Origin: Talinum fruticosum
Lineage: Eukaryota; Streptophyta; Magnoliopsida; Caryophyllales; Talinaceae
Length of the DNA: 64,000 nt
NCBI GenBank assembly: GCA_021018815.1
Contig: JAITYX010000007.1
Span: 3,225,001 to 3,289,000, forward strand
Reading direction: 5' to 3'
Shown here: piece after piece, positions 56,196 through 64,000 of the stretch
Layout of the letters: each line of letters opens with the position of its first letter
Position numbering within the stretch: the stretch's first letter is position 1
The notes under the pieces: generated by a model
Told to the model about the DNA's origin: nothing
The model's input: the letters and a program-made list of their open reading frames with translations, nothing else
Database searches by the model: none
Position numbers and translations under genes: made by a program

Positions 56196-57768
56196 TGAAG
56201 GTTTGCTCGGGGAGAGTCCGAGTCACCCTAGAGGGGGTGAATAGGGTGATAGAAAATTCTTTCTGGAGTCAAACTTTTTGCGCAAAATAGGGACGGAGAC
56301 AGATTACGAGTCTATCAACAGGGTCGAAAAGATTGGACTCGGAAGGCGATCAATCGAAAGAGCAAGAGCGATAAAAGCATGTCTGAGTCTAGAATGAACT
56401 CGGAATGATAACACTTAGAATTTACGTGGAAACCCTCCTGGGGCGAGAAAACCATGGACCGTGTCAATCCGGACACGAAGTCAAATTCACTATTTTGAGT
56501 CCACAAAATACCGTGAGCCGACTAAACCCGAGTTGCTCCCTTAGACAACTCTATACAGGTTTTCCTAGACTCAAAAATTCCCTTATCCGATCTAGTACTT
56601 CCTAGCTGAGATAACCCTTACAGCTAGGTACAACTAAGCTAAGTTAACCCTTACAACTTAGTCAAGGGACCTTACAAAGAATGTAAGAAAGAGTTTGTAG
56701 CTGAGTACAAGACCTTACAACTCGAAAGTAATGAATTACGAGTGGGAGTTGTAAGTTGAGGATTGAAAGTAAATATAATAACTTTGAGCAAGTATGTGTA
56801 TAAACAATATGTTCGGCAACCTTCAAGTCTTGTGAGATGGCTTCTATTTATAGATGACCAGGCGAGTAGCCGTTATCTTCATCTACCGACTGAGAGTCCT
56901 CTATGACCGTTGATAGAAGCTTTACGAGTCACTCGAAAGTATCCGTTGTAATATGAACGTTGGACAACGGTTTAACTTTCTTGGAAGTCCCAAAACCATT
57001 AGCGGTGTCTTGAAATATAAGGTAGAAACCACCGTTAAGCTTGGCGTTCCAGTTTTCAGATTCGGAAACAGACAGCCACGACACAATCTCATTGGGACTG
57101 GAGCGAGAGAAGGTGAAGAGTCATGTCTGCTGGTGATTTGACGTTACGAAGTCGGTTACTTTTGTAGTTTGAAAAGTGTATCCTCGATTGAATAACCTAC
57201 AAAAGTAAATCAATTTTGGTTCTCAAAGTATAAAATACTTTGGCCCAAGATTAGACACGAGATAATAAAATAATTACGATAAATAAACCAACTGATTATC
57301 CGAGTCGAAATGAAATGGAATTTTCACGAGTCCAATATCCATGATACTCGGAATTCCATCCGACTTAGTCTAAGCGAAGAATCAAGTTCAATAAAGGATA
57401 TCAAAGAGGATTAACTTGATATAGACTAAGCATGAAATAAACTAAGAATACTGACTATAACAAGATAGGACTTATAACCACAAGTCAGATTACGAGTGAG
57501 AAAAGACGAAATATCGTATATTCAATCTACGATTAATCCGAGTGAAGTTGGACTCGGAACAAAGAACCAGTTTTCGAGTCGACTACGGATAAGCAATAAA
57601 TATAATAAGTAAGAGCTGTGTCACTTAGAGAAGATACTATTTAACTCAAATAAGTTTCGAGATACGAGAGAATGCCTTGGAATCAAAACTCTATATGTAT
57701 GAAATTGTTATGCCCGATTCCTTTTTATATAACTCGGAAAAGTATTGAACAGATGTATCGAGTCTTCA
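56196..57768 (-). repeat. 5' LTR of copia element B (1573 bp)
   Basis: Plus-strand view TGAAGGTTTGCTCGGG to ATCGAGTCTTCA, with TATA box (minus-strand CTATAAATAG) at 56844-56853. It matches 46927-48504 except for small differences that cluster at CAG, CTG and CG words. Confidence 0.92.
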
Positions 57769-57773
57769 ATGTT
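57769..57773. repeat. Target site duplication ATGTT, right copy
   Basis: Perfect match to 46922-46926, directly after the LTR end CTTCA. Confidence 0.9.
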
Positions 57774-57860
57774 CATAGTACTCATCCATTTCAACTTCTT
57801 CGGTTTCATCTTCGAACCATTATAATTCATTGTATCCTCCTTGCTACTATTATTTTCCAT
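57769..57860 (-). pseudogene. Harbinger transposase, N-terminal stub
   Basis: An ATG at 57858-57860 opens MENNSSKEDTMNYNG. A second frame gives an acidic reading with EDETEEVEMDEYYE that continues across the copia insertion as HDDDDYEKILLQHELNKRT. The acidic frame fits transposase N-termini better but has a stop just upstream, so the true start is uncertain. Confidence 0.5.
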
Positions 57861-57957
57861 TTTATTTATATCAATGATGTTGTCCTAACAAAAATAAAAT
57901 AATATTTTCATGTCAAAACAAGTAATAATTTAATATGAAATTTAATACATCTCACTT

Positions 57958-58053
57958 GAGAATATATATATATATACGCACACACACATACATATACACA
58001 AAAAAAAAAAAAATCCAAGCTCATCGTTATATATATATATATATATATATATA
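57958..58053. repeat. AT/AC microsatellites and poly(A) run
   Basis: (TA)n with a CACACA core at 57962-58000, an A run of 13 near 58000-58013 and a second (TA)n at 58030-58053. They lie between the two Harbinger genes. Confidence 0.85.
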
Positions 58054-58117
58054 ACAAAAACCATAGAAGTTTCCCAAAAACAATAAAAAATCACATGTTA
58101 AGTGCAAATAAAACACG

Positions 58118-59751
58118 CTATAGAAAAACATCTTTGCATAGTTGATAGTATGCATTATTAAAAAAAAAAAAAGAACTAACGCCTAAAAGTATGTTTGCCT
58201 TTTTTATTAACTGGAGCTCGTCCTCTAGCCAAGCAACTCTCACATCATCATCTTCTAATGCAATAAACATCCCCCTATATTGTCGCTTGATAAATAAGCG
58301 AGCACCTACCATGTATAGCTCACTACCATGTTCAACAAATGGAAGAGTTTTTAGCAATCTCATACATTCCATTATGCTACACCCGGGAGGATCATTTGAC
58401 ATAGATGTCGCTATAAGATGAGGGACACAACTTTCTGCAGCCTCTACAATACGATCCAATCGACTTTGCATACTTACAAGCAGTACCTACTTTTGACTTA
58501 TTCTTCCGTGTTGCTTTTCTTTTCTCTTCCTTAGAACTTGATGTTTTTTTCTTCTTGTTGCCCTCTTGTTCAACATAATCAATGTTCTCAACCTCAATGT
58601 TTTCCAAACTAATATTGGTACCCTCATAATCATCATATCCATTATCTCGCAATCCTTACTCGGTGTAGCACCTTCTCTATTCTCCCCTACCTCTACTTCC
58701 TCTTCTCTCGCCACCTCCTCCGTCTCGTTAACTTGTGATGTATAAGGATTCCATGAATGTTCACCAGTTGCAAATGTGTTAGAAAACATTATATCCATTT
58801 CTGTTAAATTAGTTGGGCCACCCTCGCGAAAATTAACATAATCATGATTATCCTATAAATAAAGTAAAGAAAACTCATCAGCTTGCTTTTCAAATTAATA
58901 GGTAAATAATAATATTTTTAGAATACTAGAAAGTTATACTAACCTTTATTTTTTCTTCCCACCAAGATTCATCAGCAACGACAGTATTTTTATCCGGATC
59001 CCATCCTAAACTAGTTTCCATTAACAACTTTTTCCATGCCTTATACTCGACTTTTTAGAGCTTCCCACTTATTTTTTAGTTGCATGTAATCATAATTCCT
59101 TCCACTTCTTTGTTGGAAGTTTCTAACCACATTATTCCATCCAATCTTATTGAAATGTGTATTTGGCCTATTTCCAATATGAACCTCTTCAAGCACAAAC
59201 TTGACAAAAAATTTTGTTACTACGGGATCCCAAGTTGACTTTTTTTTCTTCACAGTGCAGGGCAGAGAGGGTGAAAAGAAGTTTGGCAATGTCCTTTCAT
59301 AAGTTTTTGATGAGCAATCTAACAAGAGTTTAAATATAAATATATAAGTGAAAATCAATTAGAAAAAAAAAACAAAGGTTATGTCAAGAAGACATACACA
59401 AAATAAATAAAAAAACACATCGGCGTAAGATTGTGCATATCTGTCATATCTTACCAAAAATATGATAATATGATACTAAAGTTACTTGCTCGATCATGCA
59501 CCGAGGTGACCAAGGGATTAGATTGTGCACGGAACTGTCTCGATGAAAAGCCACCGGCAACATTCGGATTCAATGGTCGTTTACCCTATAATATTAAGTG
59601 AAAAAAATAACTTCACATATGATTCCTCACTTTAAAACATCAAATAAAAATTTAAAGTTATTAGTTACTACAAGCATACACCAACCTTATTCGTAGTAGA
59701 AGAAGCATTATTTGACGAAGTTGGTTTCTTTTCGGATGGTATCGAACCCAT
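58118..59751 (-). pseudogene. Harbinger ORF1, Myb/SANT-like DNA-binding protein
   Basis: The partner protein of Harbinger transposase, which binds the element ends. Exons can be traced: exon 1 59751-59686 (MGSIPSEKKPTSSNNASS), exon 2 59585-59486 (GKRPLNPNVAGGFSSRQ), exon 3 59318-58944 with the Myb-like domain (KSTWDPVVTKFFVKFVLEEV, WNNVVRNFQQRSGRNYDYMQ, LKNKWEALKS), exon 4 from 58852. Each intron has GT..AG borders. Exon 4 has an acidic stretch, a Lys-rich patch (KEEKRKATRKNKSK) and the conserved tail CSIMECMRLLKTLPFVEHGS followed by ALEDDDVRVAWLEDEL. Stops at about 59041, a shift near 58650 and another near 58480 break it. The name ORF1 follows family usage. Confidence 0.75.
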
Positions 59752-59759
59752 CTAAATCA

Positions 59760-62700
59760 AGACGAAAAAAAATTATTATAAATATTGTTAGAGCGAGTTG
59801 GATACATAAAAATAAATTTTAATATCAAATAACATTATATATAAGAATGTATGTTCATTGAACTAATGTAGAATATAAGGATTCCGAATATAAAAATGAC
59901 CCATAAATATGTGCTAACCCATCCTCTTTTTTTCTTTTCTTTTCTTTTCTTTCGTTTTTTTCTTTTTAAATAGAACATTGGGGTATTCTTTCTTAGAGAG
60001 ACTTACATTTTTGTAGAAACATGCATATCGAGATATGAATCAAGGAATGTTTAAGCGAGAACATCGGATGAGAATAAGAGGATGTTTTGCAAAGATAGAC
60101 TGCATGGTGAATGAAGCATGACAGGCATACTGGGTGAGGTCAAGCATATCGAGGCATGAACAAGACAATTATTACTGTTCATTGGTTCATTTTATTTTTG
60201 AAGCCAGACCCTATTCCACAAGGTCTAGGATCGATAAGGAGTTGGACTGAAGGTAAAAGGAAGAAGGAACATGAAAGGAAGAGGGATTACCGTCTTCCCC
60301 GAAAAGGGAAAATGTGGTTAGCTGGAAATAACAAGAACACATAGAAGGTGCAAAAACAAAGTTTAATCGACAATCTTTGTTATTATTGTAAGCTCTATTT
60401 GGAAAAAATAAAGGATGACTTTATTTTTAGTATACATATATGTATTATATAGAGTTTAAGTGAAGTTCTTGGATTGTATACTAATTAAGTTGGCAACGTG
60501 TTTTGATTGTTCAAAATAGTCGCATTGTGAATATATATTTTTCCGTAATCCTCACCATGGATTTTCTCGAAATATGGTTAGTTGGAAATAACAAGAACAC
60601 TTTGTTATGCAATTTTAGTAGTAAATCTCTTGAACAATTTGCCACATAAAAATGTGATATTGGTATCAACAATTTTAATATTTAATTATTTCTCAAATGT
60701 CTACCATAAAAAGAGATAGTCTTCATTCTGAACATATTTGCACAAGTGCAGTCCATATGTAAACTAAAGAAGCCCAAGACAGAGGCAATTGCCTTATTGG
60801 TGTCGATCAAGGTCATGTTTTGCTATTTGATATGCAAATGACAAAATTTGGGTTTATACTTCCATCTTTTGAAGGTACCCTATATATTTTATATAAGGCA
60901 CAATTATAGTGACACATTCACATTGTTGATTCATGGATTTTTGTTTTTGTGGATCTTGAAATCACCAAATTTAGCCCCAAAACAAAGTGTTAGATATGAT
61001 AAAGGAACAGTTAGAACAAGGTGTCTATAATAACAGAACGACAATTTCCGAATGAAAGAGGGCTATGGGATTTAAGAGCTGAAATGGACAAGGGTTTGTA
61101 TGAAATTCAAAAGCATGAACAAACCAGAATATTACAAAAGAAAATGAGCACGACATGAAGCAGCACTTAGAATAGAGTATCAGATTTAAAGGGGGGAAAC
61201 AACTACTCGAAGGTGTGAAAGGTGGGAAGCGAGAGGAATATACCCAAAACTTGCCGAGAGAGAGAAACAGAGAGAGCTATAGAACCATTTCTATTGTTCC
61301 GTGATAATTGAATTTTTGTTCGAGATATGATTTATCAACTAATAATCTTTGTTCATTTCGCATCCGAAGCAGTAATAATTTGTGATGCAGGGAAATCACA
61401 TATTTGAAGTTCCCGATGGTTACAAATTGAAGATTACAGTTGGTAATCCAGGTACATAAAAGTGTTTTTTTTTTTTTACTGATTTACTTGCTGAGGTGCT
61501 GTGTCCTTGTTGCCAAATGCTGATAAAACAAAGGGTACTAAATGCAAAAAGTGTGTATATTCATGAGACAGAGTTTGAGGAAGGGGCTGTCTAAATCCAT
61601 GTTTAAGATTGTGCACCACATAAAAGTTTTAATGTTTTTGTATGCAGAAATTCTAATGAGGTTAATCGAGGCTTATTAGTGGTCGGGAAACTTCCTAGGG
61701 ATACCACTTCGTTCTTAAGGCATGGTGGCAGCAACATTCAAAGTGGCCTTATCCTACTATAAGTGTATTTTGCTTGTTACTGTCCGATTAATTCGCATTT
61801 GATCCGCCATTTTTCCTTCTTAGTTTTTGGGTTGAAACAATCAATACCATGATAGCTAAGCCAACTATTAAGATTATGTCTATTATCCGGACTTGGCCTT
61901 ACTCAAGTTGGAGTGTCGAGTTGGTCTATCGGACTCGGTCATTTTGAAAAGAATTTTGTACATTTTTTTTTCTACAAAGAAGGGTCAAGTGTCTATACCT
62001 GTGTTCAAAGGTTAAGCATTGGACATAGGCATTTGGGGCAAAATGAAGATTTGAAGTAACTCAGTAGATTACAAGGGGTTGATTGTTGTTATTGGAGATA
62101 AGGGACATCAATTTTGGGGACATTGAAGACACAATCTCTCATGTGACAGATGTTAGGGACAATGCTGCCTATATTTCAACCTCGTCAAATCTTTTATAGA
62201 GAAAGCACATTCTTGTGGAGCCTATCGTGTATTCCGATAACCTTTTTAGGCAATACGAGTCTTAAACGGTGGGGGAGGCCGTAATTGTCCCATTTCTCAT
62301 AAATATCTAACTTCAGGAGTTAACATTAGAATTGTAGGCAATTATGTAGTTTTTATTGCACAATTATTGTCTCCCGATTATGAAGCTCAAGGTCCGATGG
62401 CATAATCACTAGTCCTAGGAGAACCAAATTCAAGTGAAAGATAGTCATTTGAAGTTAATTTTGAACTTTTCTTTAATAAACTGCAAATTGAGGGTGAAAC
62501 TAATTAGATAACGATTACAAAATTTTGTTGAAATATCATAGTTGGGTTTAAAGCATTCAAAAAAGAAATACCCGGACAATCGAAACACGAGATAAAACTT
62601 GAGAGAATTTAACAAACATAATTCAACAACGCAACAATAAAACTCATGATAATTCAACAGAGAGAAACCTTGAGACCCAAAAATAGAATCGCAATGACAA

Positions 62701-63050
62701 CAACAAACGGGGTGAAAAAACGCAACACCCGGAACAAGAAGTAGAAATTTATAAGTTCGAATTGAAAATTACTATACCTTGCTTAGGAAATCGTCCGAAA
62801 GAGTCGAAATTTACGGTGAAGTTTGATAAATTTCAGAGACCTCTTTGTATCTGCAGCTTTAGTTGAACAATGGCAAAAGAAAGAGAGGGGAAGAACGAGA
62901 GAGAGAGGGGGATATCTCGCAAATTGCCGATGGAAATAAATTTGATACAAATTGTATCCGCAAACTGTCGGTGGAAACAAATTTGAGAAAGATAATAGAC
63001 TCGTATTGGCAAAGATAGAGAGGGGAAGAAAAAGAAAGAGTATCTGCAGC
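59760..63050. other. Unassigned AT-rich stretch, no supported gene
   Basis: The unfound right end of the Harbinger element should be near the left part of this stretch. I see no transposon domain or long coding frame. At 61391-61451 an exon-like segment (reads GNHIFEVPDGYKLKITVGNP) is bounded by TGATGCAG and GGTACAT. A further piece near 61649-61765, after TTTGTATGCAG, is open for about 38 codons. These could be fragments of a captured gene or chance. At about 62920-62990 a 40-bp unit is tandemly duplicated (GCAAATTGCCGATGGAAATA and GCAAACTGTCGGTGGAAACA). Confidence 0.4.
59926..59970. repeat. (TTTTC)n-like pyrimidine tract
   Basis: Four to five TTTTC units inside a 45-base pyrimidine run, upstream of Harbinger ORF1. 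Confidence 0.8.
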
Positions 63051-63053
63051 TTT

Positions 63054-63777
63054 TGTAACGCCCCAAACCCATAATCACCGGTTTTAGACTAAGCAAGCCG
63101 CTAGCCGATGATTAGCGTAGCGGAAAGTAGGTCGGGAGCATTACCGCCGCCCTTACCGGAGGAAAGGGCAAGGCTATATCTATAAATATATTTAACCTTG
63201 GTTACTCTTGCTTTGCCACTAACAACAAGTGACTCATGATTAAGTATAAACTATAACTTATACAAAGATTAAACATACGTATAGAATACCGTTCGGTAAA
63301 CTATGACAATGACACTTAATCCCCGATATCCCAAACAAGGTTGCCGCTACGAGCGTCTAAGTCCCGACCAGAACTTCTCTCTTGACCAACCTGAATATTG
63401 GGCGTACCAAATAATGGCACTTGATGGGCGGGTCCATATTAATGATAGCAAATATTATTTGCAAACAATTCTTCATTGTTGTTAATGTTGGCCATATCCG
63501 GCCTTGATTTGTAAATAAAACATTGAAGGGCACGATCAATGAACTTACCTTGTGCTGATGTTCTTTATCCTTTTGGGGCGGAGTCCGGATGAACGCACGA
63601 CGCTTGATGACCTTAAGAGATGTAAAAGATTTTATTAATGAACTGAATTTTCATCTCTTATTTATTAAATTACTTCAAGGATACTTGAAATTAAAATTAA
63701 TAAAGCTAGCTTTTACTAAGAGTACTAATAATTTCTTTAATCTATATATGATTTATCAATGCATGCCTATCTATCTA

Positions 63778-63864
<87 letters not shown>

Positions 63865-64000
63865 CTTTCGCTAAATGCCCACATAAACATATATATACCT
63901 TTATATGTATAGTAACCTTAATACACAGTCTTCTTTCTAAATAGTACTAAGGTTACTCTAGCCTATAAGGTTTATTTGTTTTCTTCATAAAATGCATACA
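63054..64000 (+). repeat. Possible LTR or element end starting TGTAACGCCCCAAACCC
   Basis: Many plant gypsy LTRs and element ends begin with TGTAACRCCCC. Here that word follows a duplicated purine-rich stretch (AGAGAGGGGAAGAA), which might serve as a polypurine tract. No partner copy lies in the window and no proteins are seen, so this stays tentative. Confidence 0.3.
63763..63862. repeat. (ATCT)n/(TA)n microsatellite
   Basis: Short ATCT repeat followed by about 80 bp of pure AT repeat. Open frames of repeated Ile-Tyr across it are artefacts. Confidence 0.95.

Larger units (their letters stand above)
46927..57768 (-). mobile_element. Copia element B, Sirevirus-like, 10.8 kb
   Basis: A full-length minus-strand Ty1/copia element with LTRs of 1578 and 1573 bp, 5-bp target duplication, primer site, gag, protease, integrase, RT, RNase H and a third ORF. 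It is the same family as element A (same LTR ends TGAAG/CTTCA, same gene order, alignable throughout) but clearly diverged. Its LTRs are nearly identical to each other, so it inserted recently. The insertion broke the N-terminal part of a Harbinger transposase. Coding regions are less damaged than in element A. Confidence 0.92.
45184..59751 (-). mobile_element. PIF/Harbinger DNA transposon, split by copia element B
   Basis: On the minus strand a Myb/SANT-like gene (58118-59751) precedes a DDE transposase (57860 to 45628), the two-gene layout of plant PIF/Harbinger elements. The transposase is interrupted by the 10.8-kb copia element with duplication ATGTT. The left end is placed at GGTGTTGTTTGGCC (45184), preceded by TAA, which fits the 3-bp TWA target of the group. 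I could not find the matching inverted end to the right of 59751, so that border is open. Confidence 0.8.

Noticed and set aside
60156..60344. Plus-strand 62-residue frame as a small gene
   Set aside because: No recognisable motif, no conserved context, and it lies in AT-rich sequence where frames of this size arise by chance.

Overview
The window is a block of nested transposable elements from a plant nuclear genome, probably an angiosperm with a large, repeat-rich genome. The evidence is Ty1/copia elements with a UBN2-type gag, Tat-lineage Ty3/gypsy elements, a plant L1-type LINE with DUF4283-like ORF1 and a zf-RVT tail, a PIF/Harbinger transposon with a Myb/SANT-like partner gene, and an Ulp1-domain transposon gene. 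I found no convincing host gene, tRNA, rRNA or CRISPR array. Species and chromosome cannot be read from the sequence.

Layout. (1) 1-7243: minus-strand Tat-lineage Ty3/gypsy element. Its 5' LTR is at 6635-7243 and its 3' LTR lies beyond the left edge. It had inserted into a plus-strand copia element, of which only the RNase H tail and LTR start remain (7245-7670). (2) 7748-22946: plus-strand LINE, split by copia element A (10506-21105, minus, 10.6 kb, target duplication GTAAA). (3) About 23600-36840: plus-strand decayed gene with introns and a C-terminal Ulp1-like (C48) cysteine peptidase domain. It is split by an 8.26-kb gag-only gypsy-type LTR element (25873-34130). (4) 37911-44994: plus-strand gypsy-type LTR element that keeps gag and the last residues of integrase but no visible reverse transcriptase, with two large tandem arrays. 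(5) 45184 to about 59751: minus-strand PIF/Harbinger transposon whose transposase is split by copia element B (46927-57768, minus, 10.8 kb, target duplication ATGTT). (6) 59760-64000: mostly unassigned, AT-rich, with a possible LTR end at 63054 and a long TA microsatellite.

Elements A and B are related Sirevirus-like copia elements with long LTRs (about 1.44 and 1.57 kb). The order is gag - protease - integrase - RT/RNase H, followed by a third ORF on the same strand. In both copies a TATA box lies about 170-215 bp upstream of the third ORF, which suggests the ORF has its own promoter.

A caveat affects many of the apparent frameshifts. Between the two LTRs of one element, and in the tRNA primer-binding sites, many differences have the form CAG or CTG versus CG. 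Such losses at CHG methylation sites could be consensus sequencing errors, so some copies called broken here may be less broken in reality.
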